A stretch of DNA of 64,000 nucleotides from Rhytidiadelphus loreus (lineage: Eukaryota > Streptophyta > Bryopsida > Hypnales > Hylocomiaceae): positions 30,640,863-30,704,862 of the forward strand of contig OX344761.1 in the NCBI GenBank assembly GCA_947034895.1, in the 5' to 3' direction. A program made the translations under genes and the position numbers. The notes beneath the pieces are model-generated. The model was not told the origin of the DNA, did no database searches, and worked only from the letters and a program-made list of their open reading frames with translations. Positions 45,267 through 58,367 of the stretch are shown here, piece by piece (within the stretch, counting starts at the first letter, position 1; each line of letters opens with the position of its first letter).

Positions 45267-47696
45267 CCTCAAGACCTCCTCTTCTGCTTTGGATGTTACA
45301 CTGGGTACTCATCCAAAGGAAATGATCACACCAGGAGCTCACAATGCCATTGATTTTTCATGCAGTGGCTCAGTTTGGACTCCCTGCATGGTATAATTCA
45401 TTTCATCTCTTTATCAACACACGAGGACAGATAGAAGGAAATGCTTCACCCTGACGGCAAACGCAATGCACTTGAGATAAAGAAGAATGCAGTCTTAATC
45501 ACATAAAAGTATACTCAAACCTCTTGATTACGAAATGCTCTAGACATCCTAGAATAACCTGAACACTTGCCACACAATCATAGACTGTAGTACACTTGCC
45601 ATAACTTCAAACTATGTCATATTCAAAAGTCGGGTCCGCAGCTGTAAGATCGAAGGTTTGGGTGTATATCCAAACTGACCTAAAAAAAACCTATTCACTA
45701 TTTCTATGGCCACGAAACATCGTGCCTGACATAAGTACCCAGCTCCACCTCCTTGTGACAATGAAATCATATCTGTGACCTCTGTGTAGCGATCGGCACT
45801 AAAGCTTAAGTCATACTCCATATGGCGAAAATGCTCACTAGCAATTTAAAAGTGGCACCAGTCCCTACGAGAAACATTGCTCGTATCAGGTCCTGGTTCT
45901 ACATAATCGAATTGGTCCAACCCCTTTCTACTTACAATTCCCGCTGCCCTGTTTCCGACACTATTTAACGAGTGTCCCTCCATTAATCACCAGATCCAAG
46001 CTGAGAAAAATCGAAGTAACTCACCTTCGCCTTCTTGGAGTCGTCCAAATCCAAAGTAATTCGCCTCGCGCCTTGTGCCAATTATTGAATGCAGCTACCT
46101 TAGATCGACTTATTCAGCAAGCATTGGCCAAGGCAAGACTCCCGAAGGAAACCCAAAACCCTCGATCTCCACCTCTATCTCCACCTCTATCTCTGAAGTA
46201 CCCCAAATGCTCAAAATCCTCACATACCTCGGACCTCCGAACTCCAAACTCCAACTCCAGCTACCCCCCGAAACGCCTTGTGCCAGGACAGCAACCAAAC
46301 CTCCGACAATGCAAAAAAATCCTTAAAAACACCAATTCGTCAATCCTACGCAATCTTGGAGAAATCCGCCAAAAAATCCCGACAACCTCTGAAGTTACTT
46401 AGCGCAAACTCAAACGCGCTAACTCATCCCGCCCTCTGATGACGGCGACTTGCAGGAACCCAGATCCACTCAAGAAATATTCATCACAAGCTCGTGGTCA
46501 ACACTCAGAAGGGGACCATTCCTGAAGCTTCCCCGGAAGAGGCGAAGCGAAAGCTTCCTAGCAGTAGCAGCCCACACAGCTGCTTTAGCCTGAACTGAAC
46601 CTTCCTACTGCTAAAATCTAGGGCAGTTGAAGAGGCCGGGAGGTATGGAACCCTTTCAATCATGCATCCTCAGCGACAGAGGCTGCGGCCTACTTTTGTG
46701 GCGTTGCCTACATGGACTTTCTCCACGCCTTCGATCGTTGCCATAGCAACTTGCTTATTCTACGTTGCACACGAATAAAAATTTTGTCCAACTGTTCACA
46801 CCGTTTGCAGTCAATGCTCGCAAATCTCCATGGCACCTCCATTCAACCATTTAATTCTTCGATGATGAAGAACAAGAATATTATTCTTGTTCTGACACTC
46901 GTTTCTGGAGTTGACTTTGGAACAGTACTTGCCGTGAATAGAAAACTACAGTAGCAGATTTCAAACGCCGGTAAGTTAGCTCTATCAAGGCGAAAAGAGT
47001 GTTAAGAGTTGCAACTTGCAACCCTAAGTGGTCATGGAAGTCATTCCTTTGTTGCATTGTGCGATCGACTCAGTCATTGTGACGGCAGTCGGTCCGGTAA
47101 TGTTGCACACTGACGAATGTGCAATGACTTTTCAGAATTTACGAAGCAATATCTGAGTTGTGTCGTTAGCGTGTGGTGTCATCTTCCAGCTCGCATTATT
47201 GCTCTGAGAGTTTTTGGAATTTGGACCAGCGTCTGTTTGCCATGGAAGCTTCAGTCGCCTTGCAAGCTCCTCACACGAAATTGGCAGAAGAGGATCGGAA
47301 GACATTGTCAGATCTCGTGCTCGAGTTAACGCCTACAATTGTCGCAAACGGCGGGAGGATCATGTGCAGCCTTCATACACGAGCAGTAACACCAGACAAC
47401 ACTTGTGTAGGATCTCGTATGATTCTGGCCTAACATCAAGATGCAAAATGACCAATAACGATACAGAATTGTCCAGTTGGTCTGAATTCCAGCAGTATCG
47501 ATCATCCAAGTCCTCCTGACCTGGGATGGATATGATAACAACCACGACGCTAGCGCCAGTGCGCCACACACGATAAAACAGATTCAGATCTCAGCTTCGC
47601 AACCATAAAATCAAAGCTTCTTGCTCGTGCACCATCACGACTAATTACAAAATGCTCGTAAAGTTGAACAATTCTACCAGGAATAGTCAAATCTAA
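45267..47696. other. Region upstream of WDR11
   Basis: No gene is firmly supported. A small open frame on the plus strand (47242-47433, MEASVALQAPHTKLAEEDRK...) has protein-like composition but no recognised family. The region near 46150-46280 has short repeats of 'ctccacctctat'. Confidence 0.35.
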
Positions 47697-47995
47697 AATC
47701 AGTCGTGTCCTTCGCAATTTATTTAACACTCCTGTCAAGAGCTTGGGGATGGAATCGCCACAGATCGAGAGCTGTAATCCTAATGTGCCGATCAGGGATA
47801 TCCAGTGGAATGCTGAAGTTGAGAAATTCGACCGAGAGTGCGCAAACCACGAATCAGCCGTGTCATGATCAAGTCTTGTGCCTTCGGGTGAAGAGCATGG
47901 GCGACGAGGGGCATGGAGTCAGAGTGCGCAAACGGCGATCGAGAGGAGAAACCCTAACTTGCCAACTAGGGATGTTTTCAGCAACCCTGCAACGT
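47697..47995. repeat. Two-copy ~155-bp tandem duplication
   Basis: The blocks near 47697-47830 and 47855-47990 share 'atcag.cgtgtc', 'gcctt/ccttcg', 'aagagc.tggg.atgg', 'gatcgaga' and 'agggat.t..cag'. It resembles the duplications of the 20-31 kb interval. Confidence 0.5.
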
Positions 47996-48039
47996 TGATG
48001 TTCCTCGCACAAAATTGTTGAAATTTGAGGCACCATTGA

Positions 48040-51000
48040 ATAGTTAGGGTTAGGGTTGGCATTCCTTGCCAAAAAGTTAGTTAAAGTTAATTAAAGTTGC
48101 AAATGTGATTCGTCTGATGCCGAAATAAAGAAAGATTTATTTTCTTCATACAAATTTATTTTTTGAAAAAAAAAAAAATTCTAAAATTTTGGAATTTAAT
48201 TTTAGAAATATTGTTTTGCCAAACTTATCATTGGATACAATAGTCTACGATAGTGTAATTTTTCAACATTCTCAATAGACCATGAGAAAAGGGTTTCCTC
48301 TACAATTGAAATGAATCTTATTGTGAGGTACTTGATTGGGATGATTTTCAACCTACAAGCACACTAATTATTTGAGTAATTATTCAACCCAAACTTCTCT
48401 ACCGCTCCCCAACTAAATAATAATGGTTTGATTGTGGACTTCATTGCATTAAATGGGTGAATCTTCTCAACTTTATCCTATGCTTCTTGTGCTCACCATC
48501 AATGTGTAGCCCAAGGGATTATTCTATCTCTTTTCAAGATTAAGAAAATTTCTTTTGGTGTAAATGTATTTTTGGTGGCAACACATCCTTTGGTCACGGT
48601 GAACTGCCCCCCTCATTGCCCCATTCAAGAGTTATTGTGGAAAAAAAAAACTAATTTTCGTTGTAATTTTTCTAATCTCTACACCTCCCCTAGCTAAATA
48701 CGGGCCATTGATTGCAAATCTAAATTCAGAATTTGTAAATTTTATCATCTAATTGCAAATTTAAAATTCCACAGTGTTTTCCCTAGAGGTAAAACAAGGC
48801 AATGAGGGGGTCGATTCACCTTGGCCACATATTCTTAGAGCTTTGGATAGGAAAAAGAAATTCCACAAATATTTGTGTGTTTAGATCCTACAATTTAAAG
48901 TTGTCCCAAGAGTTGTCTATATTTTATGATTGTATTAGGCTTCAATGCTGTGAAAACCATTTATTAATCCCTTGAGCCCCAAAAGTACAAATTATCTTGG
49001 ATAATAAATGATATCTAATATGTCCCATGCATACAATCCTAAAACCACTAAATGGTTTTAGAATTTTGTAGTAATTTTTCATATACTTATGGTATAAACC
49101 TTGAAACTTCATTATTTATTAATGTTCTATAATTCTAAGTATACAAATATGTCTCTTCAAAAAGCAACTTTTTTAGCTCCAAAAATGACCTTTGAGAAAT
49201 GACTTCAATAAACAAGGAACAAGACAAACTTATAAATTTGTTAACAAAAATTATAAAATATTTTATTCAATAAATTATTCAATTTCTTTTCTGTGTGTGC
49301 TTTGTATTGATTTTAGATTTGTCTAATTTACACTTCTAGCCTCTTACAACATTCATAGGTGAAAATTATAACTAATTCATTATGCCTCCAAAATTTGATC
49401 AACTACTTGCATTTTCAAGTTCATCCCAAATTGCCAATGTTTAAAAAAATTCTTCATCATCTTTTCTTGCATCTCCATTAGGTCATGACATTATTCAACT
49501 AAGTAGGTTGATTGTTTTTAAAAAATGAAGAGAAATACCCAAATATTTTGCCTCTATTTGTATAAAAAAGTTAAACAAATTTTTTTCCAAGGCTAAAGAA
49601 AACTTGTATAATAGATTCTGAAATTGAAGGCTAAGATTGAAAAAACTTAGGCAAGCAACATTTTACTAGTAGAAAATATAGGAATTTTGACAGAATTCTA
49701 TTGATTTGGTTGCGTTGTTTCGGTCACTATTTTGTTGATTTCAAGAGAAATTTGTTAATAAACCTTGATGACTTTCAAAAACATTGCTAGATTATTGTTG
49801 AATATTGTTATGGTGCTACAAAGCTTAATTGGACAATATTACCTAGTTCTCCTAAGCTTTCAAGTGTGAAAGACTAGTTTGGAGGCTCTTACATCTTGAA
49901 CATAATAAAAGCTTGAACTAGATTTGTTGTAGTTCACAAAATACTATTTAATGAATTTATTGTATACATGTTATTCATATTGAGGGTAGAAGTTGAAAAA
50001 TAAATTTGGCATTTCATTAATCTTGATGTTCAATGAATAACAGAGATATCCTATGAACATTCAATGAGTACCATATAGAGTTTTCCATCAATTATAGGCC
50101 TCATTCAATTTTGTGCTAAGATTGAATTTTTTACCTCCTCATAATATGTTTGCACTACTTAACATATATCTCTAGTATCAACCCAAGTTCACCTTTAATG
50201 TAAATAGTTGTAAAAATTGTTTAGGTTAAACCTAAGGCCCAAAGGCATATTTCAGATAGAATTGTGAAAAACTATCACTTTTTAAGGCAATGAGAAAAAA
50301 ATGAAAAAAAAATTCAACTATACAAATTTTTACTAGACTACTATAGGAATGTGTGGAAAAAATTTCAAAAACTTTGATTGCACGGATTGAAAGATTATAA
50401 TGTTTGAAGTTAGAAGAAAAAGTTTTTTTTTACCTTGTCCAACAAGGCCAACAACCTTTAACTCCTCCTAGAGTGAGAATTTTACACTACACATGGCTAT
50501 CTTTTTTTTGACATTTGCAACTTGTATCATGTAAGTTACATACCAACCAAATTTCAAAAATAAAGGAAGAGTTTTGCCAAAGCTACCCATACTTGCCAAA
50601 GCTATTTGGACCTGCCTAAGCTATTAGAAAAGTTAAAGGCATCATAACTTTTGATCCAGACACCCAATTGGAAAAAAGATTAAATTCCCACAAGGGGGAT
50701 ACATGTTCACACCTTGTGTCAAAATTTCGTGAACATCTAACCAAGATTGACTTCATAGGAACCTACTTGGATTTTCAATTGTTTGTTCAAAGGACAATTG
50801 TCCTTTAGGGGTTAACATTGTGAACATAAATACATTAATACATGCACTAAACATTGTTCTTCGTCAATGATTTGGAGGGTCAATGAGCTATGAGCCTGGG
50901 CTATGAGGTCTTCTTCAAGCTTCTATAATTCCCATCAATGTTGTACATTTATATCCAATGTCTCACCAACATCTCCAAATTAAAGTAACAACAATACAAG

Positions 51001-51230
51001 TAATTGTAAACATCACTCAGATTTCTTCTTTGAATTTTTTCACATTTTTGCTTTTACCTTCATACACATATATTATTTACATCAATTTCATCAAATTGAT
51101 CATAAAGGAAGGTAATCTTTTAGAAACTCAAGAATTACTTTAAATGAATGAGAAGGTGTTTGGACAACTGAAAACATCCAGTTGACTCTCATCGTCATCC
51201 ATAATATGGATGTCAGAACACTTCGGGTCA
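48040..51230. other. AT-rich gene-free region
   Basis: This ~3-kb AT-rich stretch starts with a short interstitial telomere-like run (TTAGGGTTAGGGTT near 48042). No exons, long frames or element borders were identified. Its texture matches the transposon-debris regions elsewhere in the window. Confidence 0.4.
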
Positions 51231-51287
51231 AATGAACCAGAGTCGAAGATTTTCCAATACGAATATCCCATACCATTCAACTCTCTG

Positions 51288-51342
51288 TCGTGCTCCGTCG
51301 TCGTGCTCCGTCTTCGTGCTCCGTCTTCGTCGTGCTCCGTCG
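51288..51342 (+). repeat. 13-bp minisatellite in the FARSB leader/promoter
   Basis: Four copies of TCGTGCTCCGTCN start at 51288, 51301, 51314 and 51330, the third lengthened by 3 bp. It lies ~500 bp before the FARSB start codon, where AT-rich DNA gives way to gene-like composition, so it may be in the transcribed leader. Confidence 0.8.
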
Positions 51343-51650
51343 ACTTTGCGCCACCACCCGTAACCTAAGCTCCAAGCTTCGTTATCGCCATTTGCGGAGT
51401 ACGGAGTACCTTTGGATTGTGCCTACTTTCAGTGGGTTGTTTCACCAGGTGACGATCTTCTGCGTGTCTTGTTTTTCGATTTGTGAATTATCAACTTCAG
51501 TTTTTTCTGCTGTGAGTTGAATCTTGCGGCTTTTATGGTCGTTGAATTGGTGCTGTCGTGAGTGGGAATTGTTTCTAGGAATTGTGATTGCAGGAGTGGA
51601 GTGGAGTGGTGCTGTTTTGTAAGGAATTGCGGTTTTCGTGATTGAATCTT

Positions 51651-51680
51651 TTTAGGGTTTTAGGGTTTAGGGTTTTAGGG
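51651..51680 (+). promoter_or_regulatory. Telo-box cluster upstream of FARSB
   Basis: TTTAGGG or TTTTAGGG is repeated four times in 30 bp, about 170 bp before the start codon. The complementary AAACCCTA telo-box is enriched near start sites of plant translation-apparatus genes, fitting a tRNA-synthetase gene. It may lie in a leader intron. Confidence 0.5.
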
Positions 51681-51846
51681 TATGTGGATTGTCAATTGGT
51701 GTTAGTGTTCATGGTGTGATGATTGTTCTTCTGTTTTTCTATTCTGTATTTTGTAGGCAATAATTTTGTAGGAAGATTCGAGAGTCAGTGTGAGCTTATT
51801 TCTTAACTTTGCTGGTGGATGTTTGAAGGTATCGTTGAGAGCCGCA

Positions 51847-54800
51847 ATGCCGACTGTCAGCGTGGGCCGCGATCGCTTGTTCGCTGCCTTGGAGCAGACT
51901 TACAGTAAGCGTTACTCTGTTTCTTGCATTTGACCTCTGCGGTACTGTCTTGCTTAAGAGATTCTAGTTACAATGCGCTTACGTTTGTGTTTACGTTGGT
52001 GCAGCTGACCAAGAATTCGATGAGCTCTGCTTTGATTTCGGAATTGAACTCGACGATGTGGTATGCGGGCTGTCTTTTTTTAATGGCATTTGTTACATTG
52101 AGATTTTGGTTTAGGGTTTAGGTTCCGCAGACAATTTTGGGATAGGGTCAAATGTGATGTAATTTGAACTCGTGCAGACCACTGAGAAGGAGGTGATGCG
52201 TAAGGAGAAGCATGTGGATGAGGAGGCAAGTGCAGATGAGGAGGTCATTTACAAGATCGATGTGCCCGCTAACCGGTATGTAGTGTGGCCCCTGCTGCCT
52301 TCATCGAAAGATTTATTTTGGAGAAAATTCAGGGGATTGTCTTAAGGTCTCCAATTGCAGGGATTTGGAGGCACTGACGAGCCCTCGGAAGCCTCACGTA
52401 GAACTTTGGTCTTTGTATGCAGTTATGATTTGCTGTGCTTGGAAGGCTTGGCGAAGTCATTGAGAGTATTCACCTTGAAAGATCCTATTCCTACTTTCCG
52501 CTTGTCTGATATTCCAAGAAACTCAGTACAGAGGATGGTTGTGAAATCAGAGGTGTGTAATAATCTGAGCAATCTATTCCATTACATGAAAATCTACACT
52601 AAATCACACTGGCTGGTCAGCAAAATTATGTCCTTTTCTGAAAGTTCTGCCATCATGAGGTCTCTTCTCTGCTTCTCGGAGATATTATAAAATCCTGGGG
52701 ATGATGATGTCTCAGACGTGAATGTGCAGACTTCGTTAATCAGACCACATATTGTGTGCGCTGTGCTCCGGGGAGTTACTTTAGACGAAGCGCGTTACAA
52801 CAGTTTCATCGACCTCCAAGACAAGCTTCATCAAAATTTGTGCAGGTGGGTTTACTTTTCGCTATTTCCAATTAGCTACTCATTTTTTGTTGGCGTAAGT
52901 GAGGTCAATCAACCATCGGTTCTGATGCCTGAGCAAATAGCGTGTTGAAACATTGCTTAGAGCGTTTTCAATATACTTCCCGTATATTTGGGCCAATGAG
53001 ATTGGATGTAGCGTATCCCTACTGATGACTTTCAATCTGTAACTCAAAGACGTGTATCATCTTGTTTGCATGCAGGAGGAGGACTTTGGTTGCAATTGGA
53101 ACCCATGACCTTGATACTCTTCAAGGTCCTTTCACCTATGAGGTGCGGTCTCGTTTCGGTTTGAATAAGTTTCCTTTTCGTTGTCGCGTTTTTGTGCAAC
53201 ATAGCAGGCATCCTAGTGCATGGGAGTGATATTTCAACTCAAATTCAGATCACTTTTAGTCCCTGGTATGCATCGTATGGTGTAGTTCTCCATGATATTT
53301 AAGAGGACCTGAGCTTGCTCACTTGGATAACTTTAGACTGAATGTTTTGACATGTATTTCTGCAGGCCCTACCACCAGCCGATATCAAATTCGTTCCTCT
53401 GAAGCAGGTGAACTTGTTTTTACATCCAGATGTGGATAAACATGCAAGAATCGGAGGTTAATGCTAATCGTTGGTTAGATTTATGGGATTTTACAATAAG
53501 CTTAATGGATTAGTGTAAGCCCTTTATCCTCATGTTGGCTTTTGTGTATCTGCAGACAAAAGAATTCAATGGTGTAGAGTTGATGGAGTTCTACAAGGTG
53601 ACTCCAGCGTGACTAATCGTAGATTTTATTTGGTTTTTGAGTCTAGACATTGGGAGATTATAACGAAGATTGTAGGTGCTGGAAACTCTATCAAGAATAG
53701 ACGAGGATTTGGATTTGTTGGCTCTCGGAGTTCATCTGAAGCAACAGAAACACTCTGCAAGACGTGAATTGATTTGTTGTGCTGTCTTTACAGTCAGACA
53801 TAAAATTGAAGAAATTTTTGCCCATCATTGAAGACTCTTCCGTGTATCCTGTAATCTACGACAGCAAGAGGTAATTAAATGAGGTTCTTTTTTAAGTGTT
53901 ACAGGTGTTGGAATTGACTGTAGCACTCCCTGTCTGATGAACAAGATTCTGCAAGAATAGTATTTGGTATTGCAGTTTTCATGATCTCTTACTCCTGAGG
54001 TAGAAGCAATCAGAGTTGTTTCTTACATGAAGAGACTGAGTTTTCTGTTTGGCTGTGGTTCACCAGGAGAGTTTTGTCCTTACCCCCAATCATCAATGGA
54101 GCACACTCTGCGATCTCCCTGAAGACAAAGAATGTTTTTATCGAGTGCACAGCTACGGATTTGACGAAGGCAAAAATTGTGCTCAATACTATGGTATGCT
54201 CTTGGGTTGCTCTGGCCTTTCGTACTTCTGTGAAATTCAGTCCTTGCTTTTCTAGTTTTAAATGAGCAGGTCCTGATGAAACTGTGTTTTTGCGTTGGTG
54301 CTATGTGGGAAAGGTTACTATGTTCTCGCAGTATAGCAATCCCCAGTTTGAAGTGGAACCTGTGGAGGTGATTACAGCTGATGGAAAGCCCAAGCTTTAC
54401 CCAGATCTTTCACTTCGAGAGTTCGAGGTTGACATGGGGTATATCAATCGGACCATCGGAACCTCATTGACTACAAAAGAGGTGAGAAAATTAGGTCATC
54501 GCACAAATATTACTCACAACAATCCTTATTCAATTACCGGCGTAAGATTCTTCTTGACGGATGAACCAGTAATCTTTTGCTTGCAGTTCGATCATTTTCT
54601 TCGCGAATGGATTTAATGTTTCTAGTAAGTTTACGAGATCTGATTTTAACTAATGCTACGGTTCAACATTTTGGGTGCAATAAAGTCTGCAAGTTGATGA
54701 AACCTCGATGGATGTGCTAGCTGTGATCCAAGAGGTTGCGTGGAAGAGTTTATGACATAGTGAGCTTGGTGAGACATGTGCTAAATTGATGTTTTGTGGT

Positions 54801-56649
54801 AGGTTGCAATGTTGTTGAACAAGATGCAACTGCAAACAGAGGTGCAATCTCAGACAAGAATTCGAGTCTCTGCTCCGCCCACAAGGAGTGACGTTCTGCA
54901 CGCTTGTGATATTGCCGAGGTCAGCATTAATTTCCGGATCAAATTGTTTGTATTATGTTGTTTAGCTGTTTGAGAGCGAATGAGGTACTGAAGGTGTCAC
55001 GCTTTCAGGATGTTGCAATAGCGTATGGTTACAATAACATCACAAGGACAGTGCCGCAGTCACACACTCAAGGCAAAGAACAGCCGTTGAATCACTTCAC
55101 CGACTTGATAAGACAAGAGGTACGAATCTTTTCCCGTGTTATATCTCTTACGTTCTGAGGGGCCTCCAGCATTGCTTATTCTTTTGAAGTATGTGCTCGT
55201 TTAAGAGGACATATCATTCTTTGAATATGGTCAGATTTCTGGTTGGTACTCATGTATTCATCTTAAGATGCTGCGGATGGTGTTACTGTTTCAGGTTGCA
55301 ATGGCAGGATTCACTGAAGTAGTGACCTGGATATTGTGCTCACTTGAAGAGAATTTTAAGATGGTGAATCGTACAGATGATGGAAATACAGCTGTAATCA
55401 TTGGCAACCCAAGGTCGGCTGATTTTGAGGTGACTACTGTTGACCTGATATATGTGTGTGATCTTATTGGCGACCAATTGGCTATCACGGTTGCAGCCGA
55501 CATAGTATCATTACGGTCAACGAACTTCAGCCGTTATTGCAATTATCTTTACGTCTATCATCGTTGCAGTCGACAGGGTATTATTAGAAGTTCTCTCTAG
55601 AGTGGATACTTAAATGCAGATGCTGCTTGTACCATGGCAGGTAGTACGGTCAAGTCTGCTTCCAGGCATGCTGAAGACCATGGGTTCAAACAAAGACGCA
55701 CCCCGACCACTGAAGGTTTGCCATTTAACCTTCCCCTCTGTATTTTCTTGAGTTCTCTATTCAAAGCTTTAGTATAGTGTTGATTCTAAGAACTGATAAA
55801 TTGGTATATGTGATTTCAGCTGTTCGAGGTCTCTGATATTGTGAGAGTGGACAGCAAGAAGGACGTGGGTGCTGCTAACAGACGCCATTTTGCTGCTGTG
55901 TATTCGAATTTGAACTCTGGTTTTGAGGTTCGTTAAAATTGAGTGTATATCAAGTGGTTCTATGTAATGTTTGTCCAGGTCCCAATTCAAGACTTTGAGT
56001 ATTTTCAGCCCTTCAATAATGTGGTCTTAACTGCTTTTCTGATGCTTCTGGTTTCGTGATTTCTCTCTGGATTGATGATTTTTCTTGCTGGGCGCTAACT
56101 GGATTGCTTTGTCCATATGGAAATAGGTCATTCATGGCCTTGTTGATAGACTGTTCGAAGTAATTGGTGTTCGACCTGCTGAATTTGACAAGGCGTCAGG
56201 AACCTACAGTGATGATGGTTATTACATTACTCCATCCCAGGTACGTCACTCTATTCCCTCTTTTAAATGTCCTGGTCAATTATAGACTTCTAAAGATTTT
56301 TACATTACGTGGCAGATGTCCTATAATGGTTGCAGTAACGATCTACATAATTGAGCTGATTTTCTCTCCCTGCAGGAGCCTGAGTATTTTACAGGACGGC
56401 AAGCCAACATCCATTACAGAGGTTCTTGCATTGGTTCCTTCGGTATCGTCAGCCCGGAGGTCAGTGCTCTGGATGAGTAAAAATCTGTTTTGTTGAAGGT
56501 TGTTCAGTAATGCTTGTGTGATTACCGGTATGCCGGCTTGATTTGTGCTCTGATCTCTTTTATGTTTTGAGCAGGTTATGCAGCGTTTTGACATCACGGA
56601 TCCGTGCTCAGCCGTGGAAATGAACGTTGAACCGTTTTTGCAACTTTAG
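51847..56649 (+). CDS. FARSB: Cytosolic phenylalanyl-tRNA synthetase beta subunit
   Basis: Nineteen coding exons join in frame to 599 residues, the usual length for eukaryotic cytosolic PheRS beta. Exons are 51847-51904, 52005-52060, 52178-52275, 52423-52552, 52730-52845, 53076-53142, 53366-53407, 53556-53597, 53794-53870, 54067-54193, 54314-54481, 54803-54919, 55009-55119, 55295-55429, 55641-55715, 55820-55927, 56127-56240, 56376-56459 and 56575-56649. Recognisable blocks are the start [15 protein letters not shown], then [48 protein letters not shown] (B3/B4 domain), [20 protein letters not shown] (B5 domain), GNPRSADFE and [16 protein letters not shown] (catalytic-like core). It pairs with the catalytic alpha subunit in an alpha2-beta2 enzyme that charges tRNA-Phe. 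All borders are GT-AG. The first exon's ATG lies in good context (GCCGCAATGCCG). Confidence 0.97.
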
Positions 56650-57821
56650 CGTCCTCAATTTACTTGGTTGTTTCGGCGCCGAAATTAGTTGCAGTGTTGT
56701 AGGCGGACTTTTTTCCTAAATGTTTCTAATGTAGAATATTTGCATCTGGACATTGCAGCGTTCCGTGTATTTGGACTCGGAACCTCCAGGCAGAGTTGTA
56801 TGTCGTTATGTACACGACTCAACATAGTAATTGAATTCATGGTGACGAAATTGTTTGAAACGACGGTACTTGTAATTGAGCAAGTTTCTGAGGGCATGGT
56901 GGTCCTATCCCAAGGATTTGACTTGTATATTGTAACTACAAGGACGACTTCCGAGCGTTGGGAACTGCGAGTGATATACCCACACTAGATATCAAGCTCA
57001 TGAGGTAGTGATAGCAGGAATGTATCCGGCTGATGTACTGTACATTGGCAATATTTCTGGATGTTCGCATAATTGCAATATTTGATGAGTTTGATTTATA
57101 AAACTAAATTGGTAATGGAAGTCAACTTCTGCCCATGTGCGGGCTTGTGAGAGAAGGTGCAAGCCTGCATCAACATGTGCAGGTTTGGTGGAGCATGTAC
57201 GGTGACTGGTGCTACATTCAGAATGTCCATGCAGGTAGGGGAGACGACCCATTTCCAACCACTTACGCATATTTGGAGCGCAAGTTTTTGGATTGCCAAA
57301 TTTTTCCCATGTACAGAAATAGAATATGTACAGAAATAGAATTTGGAAGGATTGTATATTTTTACAGAATTTAATTACACAAAATGTAATTACTATGAAT
57401 TCTTTGGTGGAAGATTCTCTTCAATCTTCAACCTACAATAGTGATATAGAACTTTCTATTTATGACCATGGGCTGATTGCCAAATCGCCCAAGGGCTGGT
57501 TGCAATGCAGACAGCCAATCATAATGTGCTAGAACTGCTACTTGAGCAGTGGAAATAGGGTGGTCTATGGGTTGGAAATGGGGGGTTGATCAAGAATGGG
57601 TTGGCTACCATACATTTCCATGTGCAAATTTGTGGGGTTAGAACATTTCGAATGTCTGAAACTCTTAACTACCTTCAGTGACTGCATGGAAGACTTGTCA
57701 TGTTGAAAGTCAATTGGCTTGAATGTAAGACAAGTGTGCTCTAGTGAATAATATTATTGTGGCAAGTGGGCAAGATATTCTGGAATGTCATTCAGAATAA
57801 AGAAGTCAAAGATAGGTGTAC

Positions 57822-57868
<47 letters not shown>

Positions 57869-58367
57869 AGATGAGTGAGAAATTTTCGAGGTTGTCGGTT
57901 TTCTCATAAAATATGCCGTTTTATTTTATCATTTGTCAACAAACCTGTTGACGCCTTCTCTTCGACAAGAATATTATATTTCCAATACTCTTGTAATCTT
58001 GTTGCTCTATTGTAACAGAAGAAACCGTCCTGAATACACGGTCTCTTATGAAAAAAAAAGGGGGTACACCTCGGCGGCGAAGCTACCCAAAAACTCTCAA
58101 CTACAGAGATTTCTCACTTCGAATATTTCGAAAGGGAAAAAGCTTGCTCTTCTTCTACTCATGCCAGAAAACGCTCCCTACTCTGGTGGGTTGCAAGCTT
58201 TCGTCACAAGGAGATCGAGCGCAAGGTGAGGACGACTGCTGTTTCTCGATCACAAAAAGAGTCAAGGTTTATCAATCTTCAATTCTTGCAATTGCACTAA
58301 AAGGAGGCACGTACTGCTTTCCAAGTTGGTATCTCCCTTCAGTCGTCAGTTGCCATTGATCGATCGA
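56650..58367. other. Intergenic region between FARSB and the hydrolase
   Basis: FARSB (+) and the hydrolase (-) converge here, so both 3' untranslated regions lie in this interval. A (GA)n microsatellite occupies 57825-57863. Nothing else was recognised. Confidence 0.45.
57825..57863 (+). repeat. (GA)n microsatellite, 39 bp
   Basis: Nineteen and a half uninterrupted GA dinucleotides. Confidence 0.97.

Noticed and set aside
48042..48060. Interstitial telomere-like repeat
   Set aside because: Only about two repeat units, so too short to indicate a fusion point or telomere.
57925..58060. Possible solo LTR next to the GA microsatellite
   Set aside because: Texture suggested an LTR end, but no matching second copy, TG...CA borders or target duplication was found.
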